This document shows, one piece after another, positions 8,760-17,882 of a stretch of DNA of 64,000 nucleotides. Every line of letters begins with the position of its first letter. Within the stretch, counting starts at the first letter, position 1. Made by a program: the position numbers and the translations under genes. The notes beneath the pieces are model-generated. The model was not told the origin of the DNA and did no database searches. It worked only from the letters and a program-made list of their open reading frames with translations. Origin of the DNA: an uncultured Lachnoclostridium sp. (lineage in GTDB: Bacteria > Bacillota > Clostridia > Lachnospirales > Lachnospiraceae); assembly GCA_948330435.1 (NCBI GenBank), contig CAOJBY010000011.1, positions 1 through 64,000 of the forward strand, given 5' to 3'.

Positions 8760-10403
8760 GTGAAAAGACGGGTGGCTCTGATTTTAAACTGCATATTATT
8801 GCTGGGATGTTTGCTGTATTTTTTTTTAAAGCCTGTGCTTACAGGGCCTATTCAGTATGAACTTTTGAAAGATGGCCAGGCGGCTTCCATAAAAGAAGCA
8901 TACAGGGAAGCTGAAGCTTTGTTTTTTACAGAACTGACCTTTTCCGGGGAAAAACTTCCTTTTGATAAGACAACGTCTACGTTCTATCTTCCTCTGAATA
9001 TGGATGTGGAAGCCTGGGAGACAGGAGAACTTCTGCCCGCATCCAGGGAGGTAAGCCTGTTTTTTGAGGATGATTTTACAAAGGAATCCAAGCAGGAGGC
9101 TATTCGTCAGGGTAAAGCCTTTCGTTTTTATGCTCTTTTGGGAAATGAGTACCAGGAGTGCTGTTTGATAATTACTGGCCTCCCGATTCTTGCCATAGAG
9201 ACCACGGAGACGGCTGAAACAGGCGTATTTGGAGGAATGGTTTACTATTGGGATTCTGAAAAAAAACAGGACTGGGCCGGTGCCAGCATTCTGGAGGCTC
9301 ATATTCGCGGAAATACCAGCCGTACCTATCCCAAAAAAGGCTATAAACTGTCATTAAAGACTCAGAATAAAAAGGGCGAGGTGGTTCCGGATAAAAAGTC
9401 TCTTTTTGGGCTTAGACGGGATGATGAATGGATTCTGAATGCTATGTACAGCGATGCGTCGAAAATCAGAGACAGACTTTCCACAGATCTCTGGAACGGT
9501 TTTGGATCTGCCGTTTCGGAATTCCCAAATGCAAAGTTTGGAACAGACATGGTGTATGTGGAGGTCTTTTTTAATCAGGAATATTGGGGATTGTACGGTC
9601 TGATGGAGCCGGTGGATTCCAAGCAGCTTGATTTGACAAAAGAGGGGGAGGCTTCTCCTACAGAATATTCCTATAAGTCTGTGACACCCCAGGATATCCC
9701 CACCGAAGAGTTGTTAAGAAGTACCTTGTTTGGAGAAGAACTGGCAGGTTTTGAACTGAAAGGGAATCATACAGCCATTGACAGGAACTCCTGGGAGCCA
9801 TTGTTATCTTATCTTGAACTTCGGGATTTGACAGATGATGGGGATTTTGCAGAGGAAGCACCATTCCTGGTTGACGTGGAAGGGGCTGTCAATGTCTGGA
9901 TCTATCTTCAGGCAGTTCTTGGAATTGACAACCGGGGAAAAAACATGTATTATGTGGCAAAAAGCAAAGGACAGTCCTACAGGATTTATTTTGCTCCCTG
10001 GGATATGGATCTTACATGGGGAGATTCATTGAAGAATAGTACGGATGGAGCCATTTGGAAAGTAGAATTGTATACCAACCTCTACTCCGAACGCATTAAC
10101 TGGTCTCTTGGGGATCGCCTTATAGCACTGGATGTAGAGAATACCAGGGAACAGGTAAGAGAAAAATGGAATCTTTTACGCAGTGGGACTTTTTCAGATG
10201 AAAATCTGACTACTTCTGTGGACGAACTGGTTCATAGGGTTCAGGATTCTGGAGCCCTTGCCAGGGATAAGGGCCGTTGGCCGGGCAGCAATTTCGGGGC
10301 GGATTATGAGCTCTTTAAGCGTATGGCCCTTTATCGGATGAAGATTTTAGATTATTTTTTCGACGGAAACCTGGAGGCCTATATGGGTCTGGGATATGAG
10401 TGA
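8760..10403 (+). CDS. CotH-family protein kinase-like protein
   Basis: A 547-residue protein with an N-terminal membrane anchor ('LILNCILLLGCLLYFFL') and an extracytoplasmic CotH domain. Family landmarks are 'IRGNTSRTYPKKGYKL' near residue 182, 'DDEWILNAMYSDASKIR' and 'APWDMDLTWGD' near residue 413, which holds the metal-binding acidic residues. CotH of Bacillus is a secreted atypical kinase of spore-coat proteins. Start is GTG at 8760 behind AGAGGAG. It is the first gene of a CotH-VTC-DUF4956 triad. CotH, VTC-like and DUF4956 genes often travel together outside sporulation clusters, so a role in surface polymer assembly is as likely as one in spores. Confidence 0.88.
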   Translation: MKRRVALILNCILLLGCLLYFFLKPVLTGPIQYELLKDGQAASIKEAYREAEALFFTELTFSGEKLPFDKTTSTFYLPLNMDVEAWETGELLPASREVSLFFEDDFTKESKQEAIRQGKAFRFYALLGNEYQECCLIITGLPILAIETTETAETGVFGGMVYYWDSEKKQDWAGASILEAHIRGNTSRTYPKKGYKLSLKTQNKKGEVVPDKKSLFGLRRDDEWILNAMYSDASKIRDRLSTDLWNGFGSAVSEFPNAKFGTDMVYVEVFFNQEYWGLYGLMEPVDSKQLDLTKEGEASPTEYSYKSVTPQDIPTEELLRSTLFGEELAGFELKGNHTAIDRNSWEPLLSYLELRDLTDDGDFAEEAPFLVDVEGAVNVWIYLQAVLGIDNRGKNMYYVAKSKGQSYRIYFAPWDMDLTWGDSLKNSTDGAIWKVELYTNLYSERINWSLGDRLIALDVENTREQVREKWNLLRSGTFSDENLTTSVDELVHRVQDSGALARDKGRWPGSNFGADYELFKRMALYRMKILDYFFDGNLEAYMGLGYE

Positions 10404-10433
10404 TGCAGTGCAAAGAATAAAAGGAGAAGAAAA

Positions 10434-11117
10434 ATGGAGTACAGGCATGAACTAAAGTATGTGGTGACAGCAGTACAGATGGCCCTGTTGGAAAGCCGCA
10501 TTCGGGGACTGCTCCCACTGGATCCCCATGTGGGGAAAAGCGGCAGATACCGGATCCGCAGTCTCTATTTTGACGATTGCTATAACAGTTGTTATCGGGA
10601 GAATGAGATAGGAACAGATCCCAGGGAAAAGTTTCGTATTCGCATCTACAATGGGGCTAAGGAGCGAATCAGCCTGGAACTTAAGCGTAAGGAGCATGGG
10701 ATGACACAGAAGATATCCTGCCTTATCAGTGAGGAACAGTGCAGGGAACTGATGGCAGGGCATCCGCTTCCTGTGGGGGATAGTTATCCGCCAGTGCTTG
10801 AGAAGCTGAATCTTCTTATGCGGACCAGGCTTTTAAAGCCAAAAGTAATTGTAGAATATGACAGAGTTCCCTACATAAATGGACTTGGTAATACCCGTAT
10901 TACCCTGGACCAGAATATGGCATCTTCAGATGAGATTTGCAGTTTCCTTAAGCCGGAAGTTCGGAGACGCTCGATTATGCCAGCAGGACATCATATTCTG
11001 GAAGTGAAATTTGACGAATTTCTTCCGGATTATATTTACCGGAATTTGCAGCTTAACAGCCTGCGGCAAACTGCTTTTTCCAAGTATTATTTGTGCAGAA
11101 AGTATGCCATCTCTTAA
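10434..11117 (+). CDS. VTC-domain (polyphosphate polymerase-like) protein
   Basis: A 227-residue cytoplasmic tunnel-fold protein. 'YRHELKYVV' at the start, 'YRIRSLYFDD', 'FRIRIYNG', 'SLELKRKEHG', 'VEYDRVPYI' and 'LEVKFDEFLPDYI' are the alternating basic and acidic strands of the VTC/triphosphate-tunnel fold. In yeast Vtc4 this domain polymerises polyphosphate from ATP. The bacterial stand-alone form beside CotH and DUF4956 has no settled function. Strong RBS (AAAGGAG). It is the middle gene of the triad. Confidence 0.85.
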   Translation: MEYRHELKYVVTAVQMALLESRIRGLLPLDPHVGKSGRYRIRSLYFDDCYNSCYRENEIGTDPREKFRIRIYNGAKERISLELKRKEHGMTQKISCLISEEQCRELMAGHPLPVGDSYPPVLEKLNLLMRTRLLKPKVIVEYDRVPYINGLGNTRITLDQNMASSDEICSFLKPEVRRRSIMPAGHHILEVKFDEFLPDYIYRNLQLNSLRQTAFSKYYLCRKYAIS

Positions 11118-11189
11118 TATGGATACAAACACCCTTGCCGGGAGATGGCTTCGAAAGAAGTGAAAAGAACAAAAGGAGGAATTGAAATT

Positions 11190-11864
11190 ATGGGATTTCA
11201 AGATGTATTCAAAAAATCATTTCTGGAAGGATTTACAAGTATGGACATCTCCGCCGGGCGGATTATGGCCACCTTTGCAGTCACCTGTATTCTTGCCTGC
11301 TATGTATTTTTAATATACCGTCTGATGACGCGAAAATCATTTTATTCCAAGGGATTTAATGTATCTCTGGCAGCCCTTTCCGTGATTACGGCGGCCATTA
11401 TTTTAGCCATGCAGTCCAACCTGGTGATTTCTCTTGGTATGGTGGGAGCTCTTTCTATTGTCCGTTTCCGCACGGCCATTAAGGACCCGATGGATCTGGT
11501 ATTTCTGTTCTGGTCCATCAGTATCGGGATTATCTGTGGTGCCGGTCTTTTTGAGGTGGCCCTTTTAACCTGTCTTGTAGTAACTGTACTGATTTTGGTT
11601 CTGGAAAATCTTCCTGCTTCCAGAGCACCAATGATGCTGGTGGTGAATCTGTCTGACCCGGAGGGTGAGGCCTCGGTTCTGGAGACAGTAAAGAAGTTCA
11701 GCCGCTTCTATAAAGTAAAATCCAGAAATATTTCCGCAAACAGTATGGATATGGTTGTGGAGGTTCGGGTAAAAGAAGAGAGTGCCTTTGTAAAGGAAGT
11801 TTCCGGATTAAATAAGGTGCAGACGGTATCACTCATTTCTCATGATGGAGAGGTGACTTTTTAA
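11190..11864 (+). CDS. DUF4956 membrane protein
   Basis: A 224-residue protein with about four membrane helices in its first 140 residues ('MATFAVTCILACYVFLIYRL', 'LVISLGMVGALSIVRFRTA', 'FLFWSISIGIICGAGLFEVA') and a soluble C-terminal domain. The 'GALSIVRFRTAIKDP' motif is characteristic of DUF4956. The start is set by AAAGGAGG nine bases before the ATG at 11190; an in-frame ATG at 11145 lacks an RBS. It is the third gene of the CotH-VTC-DUF4956 triad and probably its membrane component. Confidence 0.85.
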   Translation: MGFQDVFKKSFLEGFTSMDISAGRIMATFAVTCILACYVFLIYRLMTRKSFYSKGFNVSLAALSVITAAIILAMQSNLVISLGMVGALSIVRFRTAIKDPMDLVFLFWSISIGIICGAGLFEVALLTCLVVTVLILVLENLPASRAPMMLVVNLSDPEGEASVLETVKKFSRFYKVKSRNISANSMDMVVEVRVKEESAFVKEVSGLNKVQTVSLISHDGEVTF

Positions 11865-11883
11865 TATCTGTATGGAAGTTAGT

Positions 11884-13368
11884 ATGAAAATGAAACTCTG
11901 TGGGAGTTATATGGAACGAATAGTTAGATTATGCGGGCGCGGGCTTGGGTATGTCAGGCAGTACGGGCCCGCACAGTTGTATTATAAAATAAAAGAACGG
12001 CGGGAACGAAACCGGGCAGAGGCAAAATATGAAGAATGGCTTGAGGAGCAGCTAAGAGAAGAGAAGGGCACAGGGAAAGAGGCGAAAATGCTGGCAGAGG
12101 ACGGGCCGCTTATTAGTATCCTGGTGCCGGCCTATGAGACACCAGTTGCATTTTTACGCCAAATGATTGAGTCTGTGTTGAATCAGAGTTATGGAAAGCT
12201 TGAACTGTGCATTGCGGACGGAAGCGTTACCGGCCAGGTGGAAGAGACAGTAATAGAGTACAGCGAAAGAGACTCCCGTGTTTGCTACCAAAGGCTTAAG
12301 GAAAACCTGGGAATCTCGGAAAATACCAATGCTGCTCTTTCCATGGCAAATGGGGAGTATGTAGGCCTTTTAGATCATGATGACCTGCTTTTACCGGGAG
12401 CATTGTATGAAGTGGCGGCGGTACTTAAAGAGACAAAGGATACAGATGTACTTTATACAGATGAAGATAAGGTGAATATGGATCTGTCTCATCATTTCCA
12501 GCCTCATTTTAAGCCGGATTTTAATTCGGAATATTTATTAAGCAATAATTATATATGTCATTTCTTTGTCGTAAAACGAAAACTGGCACTGAATATAGGT
12601 GGCTTTCGGGGAGAGTTTGACGGAGCACAGGATTATGATTTCATTTTACGGTGCACAGAAAAGGCAGAAAAGATTCTTCATATTCCAAAGATTTTGTATT
12701 CATGGCGTTGTCATGAGGCTTCTACGGCAAACAATCCGGAGAGCAAGCTTTATGCCTATGAAGCCGGAAAGCGGGCGGTTGCGGAGCACCTTGAACGCAT
12801 GGGAACGCCTGGTGAAGTGCTGGGAACCTCCAATTATGGATTTCATCGGATTTGCTTTCCAAGAAAGAATTCGGAAATCTTAATAAAATCTTTTGCAAAT
12901 ATGAATGGACAAATGGGGATAAAAGTTGTATATTATGATAAGGCATGTAATAATTCTGTAACAATTCATGGGAATTATGATTATATGCTTTTTACATGTG
13001 TCCGAAAAGCAAGGTTGTCGGCAGACTTTCTTGAAGAACTCCGTTCCTGCTGTGAACGTCCAAAGATAGGAATCGTCTGTGCCAGAGTCTACAACCGGAG
13101 AAAACGACTTTCTTCTGATATCCGGATGAAAGGGGTACAGGATCCTTTCGGGGGAAGCCTGGAAGGGCTGAAAAAAGGTTATACCGGATATTTTCACAGG
13201 GGGAGTATGCATCAGGAGATCGAGGCTCCTACAGATTGCTTTTTGGTAAAGGGGAAGCTTTTGAAAGGAATTAAGTGCTGCACCATAGAGGAACTTTGTG
13301 CCTTTATTGTGGAGCAGGGGTATCGGATGGTATATGATCCGTGGGCGGTAGTATATGAGAACAGATAG
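11884..13368 (+). CDS. Family 2 glycosyltransferase
   Basis: About 494 residues. The catalytic GT-A domain starts near residue 75 ('LISILVPAYETP') and carries 'GLLDHDDLLLPGALY' (metal-binding D-x-D), 'LYTDEDKV' and 'GAQDYDFILRCTE'. This resembles the N-terminal half of large rhamnan- and O-antigen-type glycosyltransferases. A C-terminal part of about 150 residues is of unclear role and ends with 'MVYDPWAVVYENR'. ATG 11884 has GGAAG upstream; ATG 11872 is an alternative. It overlaps the next glycosyltransferase by 14 bases, so they are probably made together and act in sequence on one polymer. Confidence 0.85.
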   Translation: MKMKLCGSYMERIVRLCGRGLGYVRQYGPAQLYYKIKERRERNRAEAKYEEWLEEQLREEKGTGKEAKMLAEDGPLISILVPAYETPVAFLRQMIESVLNQSYGKLELCIADGSVTGQVEETVIEYSERDSRVCYQRLKENLGISENTNAALSMANGEYVGLLDHDDLLLPGALYEVAAVLKETKDTDVLYTDEDKVNMDLSHHFQPHFKPDFNSEYLLSNNYICHFFVVKRKLALNIGGFRGEFDGAQDYDFILRCTEKAEKILHIPKILYSWRCHEASTANNPESKLYAYEAGKRAVAEHLERMGTPGEVLGTSNYGFHRICFPRKNSEILIKSFANMNGQMGIKVVYYDKACNNSVTIHGNYDYMLFTCVRKARLSADFLEELRSCCERPKIGIVCARVYNRRKRLSSDIRMKGVQDPFGGSLEGLKKGYTGYFHRGSMHQEIEAPTDCFLVKGKLLKGIKCCTIEELCAFIVEQGYRMVYDPWAVVYENR

Positions 13369-14314
13369 CAAAGTATCGGTTGTTGTGCCTAACTATAATG
13401 GAATAGCATTTGTAGAGGCATGTCTGAGAACGCTTATCCAGGATGCACCGGGGGCGGAAGTTGTACTGGTAGACAATGGCTCTGTGGATGGAAGTCTGGA
13501 ACTTGTGAAAGAGCGTTTCCCTGAAGTGAAAGTAATAGCCCTGGAAAAAAACTATGGATTTTGCAGGGCGGCTAACGAGGGAATTCGGCAGGTTACATCA
13601 CCTTATGTAATTTTGCTGAATAATGATACAGAGGTTTTGCCGGGATTCACGGATGCTTTGGTGTCAGCTCTGCAGCTTGAGCCTCGTGCATTTTCTGCAG
13701 GTGCAAAGATGATACAGCTTCATAACCCGGAAAAAATTGACGATGCTGGCAATTTTTACTGTGCTTTTGGTTGGGCTTTTGCGAGAGGAAAAGACAAGTC
13801 TGTGGAATACTATGAGAAATCAGACGAGATTTTTGCAGGCTGCGGCGGTGCAGTGATTTATCGAAAATCTATACTGGAACGGATCGGCTATTTTGATGAG
13901 GCTCATTTTGCGTATCTGGAGGATATTGATCTGGGCTGGCGGGCGAGAATTGCAGGCTTTAAAAATATTTATGTACCCAGGGCAAAAGTTCTTCATGTTG
14001 GAAGTGGAACCAGCGGTTCCAGATACAATGAGTTCAAAGTATCTTTAAGTTCCAGAAACAGTGTCTATATGGCTTATAAGAATATGCCAGTCTTTCAGCT
14101 ATTGCTGAACATGCCCTTTTTGTTGGTGGGTTTTGGCATAAAATATTTGTTTTTTGTGAGAAAAGGTCTTGGAAAAATTTATCGAAAAGGCTTGAAAGAA
14201 GGGGTTTCCATGTGCCACAGGGAGAAGAAAGTAAAGTTTTGTTGGAAAAATCTTCCCTCCTATGGTAAAATCCAAATAGAACTTTGGAGAAACATTGGGA
14301 AGAGATTCAGGTGA
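13355..14314 (+). CDS. Family 2 glycosyltransferase, WbbL/rhamnosyltransferase-like
   Basis: A 319-residue GT2 enzyme. 'KVSVVVPNYNGIAFVEACLRTL', 'EVVLVDNGSVDGS', 'ILLNNDTEVLPG' (DxD position), 'FAGCGGAVIYRKSILERIGYFDE' and 'YLEDIDLGWRARIAGF' are all characteristic of WbbL-type rhamnosyltransferases. A hydrophobic stretch near residue 245-265 may bind the membrane. Overlap with the previous gene indicates coupling, and the next gene starts six bases after its stop. The sugar specificity cannot be read directly. Confidence 0.88.
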   Translation: MRTDSKVSVVVPNYNGIAFVEACLRTLIQDAPGAEVVLVDNGSVDGSLELVKERFPEVKVIALEKNYGFCRAANEGIRQVTSPYVILLNNDTEVLPGFTDALVSALQLEPRAFSAGAKMIQLHNPEKIDDAGNFYCAFGWAFARGKDKSVEYYEKSDEIFAGCGGAVIYRKSILERIGYFDEAHFAYLEDIDLGWRARIAGFKNIYVPRAKVLHVGSGTSGSRYNEFKVSLSSRNSVYMAYKNMPVFQLLLNMPFLLVGFGIKYLFFVRKGLGKIYRKGLKEGVSMCHREKKVKFCWKNLPSYGKIQIELWRNIGKRFR

Positions 14315-14320
14315 GAGAGA

Positions 14321-15730
14321 TTGATAAAGGACAACCAGCAGCATTTTAACCGACTGCATGTACTGATAGACGCCCTGGTGATTATAGCATCCTATATGCT
14401 GGCATGGGCAATACAGTTTCAGATTTTGCACAAAACCACAGGGCTTTTGTTTGGCCAGTATATGATCGTACTGGTTTTTCTGGTGCCGGCATATTTGCTG
14501 TTGTATATGGCTTTCAGCCTGTATACAACTAAGAGTGTCCGCAGAAAGCGAGTGGAACTTGGCAAGATCGTGGAAGCCAATACCATAGGCCTTGTACTGT
14601 TCCTGGCAGGAATGTATCTGCTCCGAAGTGCTTCAAATGTTACTGACTATTATTCCAGAATGATGCTGCTTTACTTTTATGTAATCAACATTCTGCTGGA
14701 AGGTCTGGTTCGCACACTGATTCGGTTTACGCTTCAGCGACTGCGTCGAAAGGGCTTTAATCAAAAGCATATGGTTCTGGTAGGCTACAGCCGGGCAACA
14801 GAGGAATATATCGACAGAATCAAGGCTAACCCGGAGTGGGGCTATGAGATCATGGGCATTCTGGATGATAATGTGGAATGTGGTATGCGCTATAGGGGAG
14901 TTCAGGTGTTTGGAAGGACAGAGGAGATAGAGGAACTGCTCACCCGTACTTCTCCGGACGAGATTGCCATTACCCTGGGCTTAAGTGAGTATTCTAAGCT
15001 GGAGCATATTGTGGCAGTCTGTGAGAAGTCCGGGGTGCATACAAAGTTTGTTCCAGATTATAATAATATAATACCCACTCGTCCTTATACGGAGGATTTG
15101 ATGGGACTTCCGGTGATTAATATCCGTCATGTTCCTCTGACCAATACGTTTAACGCATTTATAAAGCGAACGATGGACATTGTGGGAGGTTTGGGAGCAA
15201 TTTTGCTTTTTTCTCCGATTATGCTGATAACGGCCATTGCCATTAAGGCAACCTCCTCAGGACCCTTGATTTATGCCCAGGAACGGGTGGGCCTTCATAA
15301 TAAAAATTTTCGCATGTATAAGTTTCGATCCATGGAAGTACAGTCTCCCAGAAAAGAACGGGGGGCATGGACTGTACCGGATGATCCCAGAGTTACATCT
15401 ATAGGAAAGATTATTCGTAAGACAAGCATTGATGAACTGCCTCAGCTTTTTAATATTCTGAAAGGAGATATGAGCCTGGTTGGTCCCAGGCCGGAACGTC
15501 CTTTCTTTGTGGAGAAGTTCAGGGAGGAAATTCCCAGATATATGATTAAACACCAGGTACGCCCGGGCATGACCGGGTGGGCCCAGATTAATGGCTACCG
15601 GGGAAATACTTCTATCCGGAAGCGTATTGAATATGATTTATATTATATTGAAAACTGGACCCCTGGGTTTGATATAAAAATTTTGTTTCTGACAATTTTC
15701 AAGGGTTTTATAAATGAAAATGCTTATTAA
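14321..15730 (+). CDS. Undecaprenyl-phosphate sugar phosphotransferase (WbaP/WcaJ-type, polyprenyl glycosylphosphotransferase)
   Basis: A 469-residue initiating enzyme for surface polysaccharide synthesis. Four N-terminal membrane helices (residues about 10-125) are followed by a nucleotide-binding-like middle domain ('HMVLVGYSRATEEY'). A fifth helix and the bacterial sugar transferase domain begin near residue 282 ('KRTMDIVGGLGAILLFSP'), with 'YKFRSM', 'IDELPQLFNILKGDMSLVGPRPE' and 'RPGMTGWAQINGYRG'. It transfers a sugar-1-phosphate to undecaprenyl phosphate at the inner face of the membrane. TTG start behind AGGTGA. Full length for the family. Confidence 0.93.
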   Translation: MIKDNQQHFNRLHVLIDALVIIASYMLAWAIQFQILHKTTGLLFGQYMIVLVFLVPAYLLLYMAFSLYTTKSVRRKRVELGKIVEANTIGLVLFLAGMYLLRSASNVTDYYSRMMLLYFYVINILLEGLVRTLIRFTLQRLRRKGFNQKHMVLVGYSRATEEYIDRIKANPEWGYEIMGILDDNVECGMRYRGVQVFGRTEEIEELLTRTSPDEIAITLGLSEYSKLEHIVAVCEKSGVHTKFVPDYNNIIPTRPYTEDLMGLPVINIRHVPLTNTFNAFIKRTMDIVGGLGAILLFSPIMLITAIAIKATSSGPLIYAQERVGLHNKNFRMYKFRSMEVQSPRKERGAWTVPDDPRVTSIGKIIRKTSIDELPQLFNILKGDMSLVGPRPERPFFVEKFREEIPRYMIKHQVRPGMTGWAQINGYRGNTSIRKRIEYDLYYIENWTPGFDIKILFLTIFKGFINENAY

Positions 15731-15757
15731 TTGCCGGAAAGCAGAAAGGGTTATGAT

Positions 15758-16870
15758 ATGGCAGCCAATACGAAATCAAAAAATGCAAGAGGGAGACAAG
15801 AGCGTAGGCTGAGTAAAAAGCAGAAAAAGATAAGACGCAGAAGAAAGCTGATTGGGATACTGGTAGCTGAGTTATTTCTGCTGCTGATCTTGGGTGTGGG
15901 CGTCTGGGGCATCGGAAAGCTGGATAAGATCCAGGATCTGGATGTTGCTCCGAATAATGTAGAGATGAATGATATGGAGGATGCTACAGAGGAGGTATTG
16001 AAAGGCTATACGAACATTGCACTGTTTGGAATTGATACTCGTGAAATGGGAGATCTGGGGGCAGGAAACCGAAGTGATACGATTATTATTGCCAGTATTA
16101 ACAATGAGACCAAGGAGGTAAGACTGGCTTCTATTTATCGGGATACTTATTTGAATCGGGCGGATGATACTTATGGAAAATGCAATGCGGCCTATAAAGC
16201 AGGCGGTCCGAATCAGGCCATGGCCATGTTGAATACGAATTTTGATTTGAATATCAAATATTTTGTCAGTGTGGATTTCCTGGCATTGATTAAAACTATT
16301 GATCTATTAGGTGGCATTGATATAGATGTGCAGGACAATGAATGGGAATGGATCAATAATTATATGTATGAGACCACGGCGGTAACAGGTGAGTTCGGAG
16401 CTTTTGTAGAAGGACCGGGCTTACAGACCCTGGGCGGTCTCCAGGCTACGGCCTATTGCCGGATCCGTGCAGTGGGAGATGATTATGGCCGGACAGAACG
16501 CCAGCGGACTGTAATCTCATTGATTGCTCAGAAAGCCAAGACAGCCAGTCTTGGTACAATCAATCAGATTATTGATGAGGTATTTCCGCTGATTGCCACC
16601 AATATTCCCAAGTCAGAGATGCTTAAGATGGCAGCAAGTATGATGTCTTATGAGATGGGAGAAACAAGTGGATTTCCGTCTTTAAGAGAGAATGTAGTAA
16701 TTAATAAGGCGGATATTGTGGCACCTGCGGATTTGGAAGCGAATGTGAGAGAACTTCATAAGTTCCTCTTTAATGAAGAGGATTATTATCCTTCTCCCAC
16801 AGTTATCCGGTTTAATGAGGAGATTTGTAATCAGACCGGTGTGTACGCAAAAGAGGAGGGCGGCACGTAA
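15758..16870 (+). CDS. LytR-CpsA-Psr (LCP) family cell-wall polymer ligase
   Basis: About 370 residues: a very basic cytoplasmic N-terminus, one membrane anchor near residues 30-50 and an extracytoplasmic LCP domain. Visible family residues are 'FGIDTREMGDLGAGNRSDT', 'LASIYRDTYL', 'AYKAGGPNQAM', 'LGGIDIDVQDNEW', 'ATAYCRIRAVGDDYGRTERQR'. LCP proteins transfer lipid-linked polymers onto peptidoglycan, so this is the likely last step of the locus. ATG 15758 is preferred (AAAGGG seven bases upstream) over TTG 15731. A hairpin terminator follows. Confidence 0.93.
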   Translation: MAANTKSKNARGRQERRLSKKQKKIRRRRKLIGILVAELFLLLILGVGVWGIGKLDKIQDLDVAPNNVEMNDMEDATEEVLKGYTNIALFGIDTREMGDLGAGNRSDTIIIASINNETKEVRLASIYRDTYLNRADDTYGKCNAAYKAGGPNQAMAMLNTNFDLNIKYFVSVDFLALIKTIDLLGGIDIDVQDNEWEWINNYMYETTAVTGEFGAFVEGPGLQTLGGLQATAYCRIRAVGDDYGRTERQRTVISLIAQKAKTASLGTINQIIDEVFPLIATNIPKSEMLKMAASMMSYEMGETSGFPSLRENVVINKADIVAPADLEANVRELHKFLFNEEDYYPSPTVIRFNEEICNQTGVYAKEEGGT

Positions 16871-16881
16871 GCAGGAATTGA

Positions 16882-16925
16882 ATGGACGAGGAAGTCAATA
16901 CCTCGTCCATTTCCATATCTTTTTG
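16882..16925 (+). terminator. Rho-independent terminator after the LCP gene
   Basis: Perfect ten-base-pair inverted repeat ATGGACGAGG (16882-16891) and CCTCGTCCAT (16901-16910) with a nine-base loop, followed after a short gap by CTTTTT. The uridine run is displaced, so termination may be partial. Confidence 0.65.
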
Positions 16926-16959
16926 ATTCTGCTATCAGAAAGTTTGAGGGAGAAAGCCA

Positions 16960-17868
16960 ATGAGGATAGATGTGATTATACCAACTTTTCATCCGGGAAA
17001 GGACTTTGAGAAGCTTTTAAAAGGGCTGGAATCTCAGACACTGGCTGTTCATAAAATAGTGATTATGAATACCCGAACAGGTGACTTCCCGGAGGATCTG
17101 TTAAGGCCATATGATAATATAGAGGTTTATCATATTGACAAGGAAGCATTTGATCATGGAGGTACACGGAATCAGGGGGTATCTTACACAGACGGGGAAT
17201 ATCTTTTGTTTATGACACAGGATGCCATTCCGGCGGATAACAGGCTGGTGGAGAGACTGGCAGCCGCCTTTAAAAAGCCAGAGGTCAAAGCAGCTTATGC
17301 CAGGCAGCTACCAAAAGAGGATTGCCGGGAACTGGAGCGATATACGCGAAAGTTCAATTATCCGGAAAAGAGCCGGATTCAGAGGAAAGCAGATCTGAAT
17401 ACCCTTGGGATTAAGACTTTTTTTTGCTCCAATGTCTGTGCTATGTATGAGAGGGAGATGTTTTTAAAGCAGAATGGTTTTGTAAAACATACCATTTTCA
17501 ATGAAGATATGATCTATGCAGGCGGCCTGATAAAGAATGGCTATGAGGTTGCCTATGTGGCAGGGGCAAGAGTGCTGCATTCTCATAACTACAGCGGGTG
17601 GAAACAGCTTCAGCGGAACTTTGATCTGGCGGTTTCACAGGTGGACCATCCGGAGATCTTCGGAGGAATTGCCTCGGAACGGGAGGGTATTCGCCTGGTG
17701 AAGCAAAGTGCTGCTCATTGTATGAGGATCGGGAAGCCCTGGCTGATAATCAGCCTTGTATTTTCCAGCGGATGCAAGTATATTGGTTATAAGCTGGGAA
17801 AAAAATATCGAAAACTGCCCAGATGGCTTGTACTGCAATGTACTATGAGCAAAGGGTACTGGGAATAG
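16960..17868 (+). CDS. Family 2 glycosyltransferase, RfbF-type rhamnosyltransferase-like
   Basis: A 302-residue GT2 protein. 'RIDVIIPTFHPGKDFEKLL' opens the catalytic domain, 'FDHGGTRNQG' and 'FMTQDAIPADNRLV' (acidic metal site) are typical of RfbF/rhamnosyl transferases, and 'HTIFNEDMIYAGGLIKNGY' carries the late acidic motif. RBS GAGGGAGA precedes the ATG. It lies after a probable terminator and 14 bases before glmS, so it may be transcribed with glmS. Sugar specificity is inferred from family resemblance. Confidence 0.87.
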   Translation: MRIDVIIPTFHPGKDFEKLLKGLESQTLAVHKIVIMNTRTGDFPEDLLRPYDNIEVYHIDKEAFDHGGTRNQGVSYTDGEYLLFMTQDAIPADNRLVERLAAAFKKPEVKAAYARQLPKEDCRELERYTRKFNYPEKSRIQRKADLNTLGIKTFFCSNVCAMYEREMFLKQNGFVKHTIFNEDMIYAGGLIKNGYEVAYVAGARVLHSHNYSGWKQLQRNFDLAVSQVDHPEIFGGIASEREGIRLVKQSAAHCMRIGKPWLIISLVFSSGCKYIGYKLGKKYRKLPRWLVLQCTMSKGYWE

Positions 17869-17882
17869 GAGGATGAATCTTT

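Noticed and set aside
17560..17882. glmS ribozyme upstream of glmS
   Set aside because: The glycosyltransferase gene ends only 14 bases before glmS, and no ribozyme core sequence was seen.
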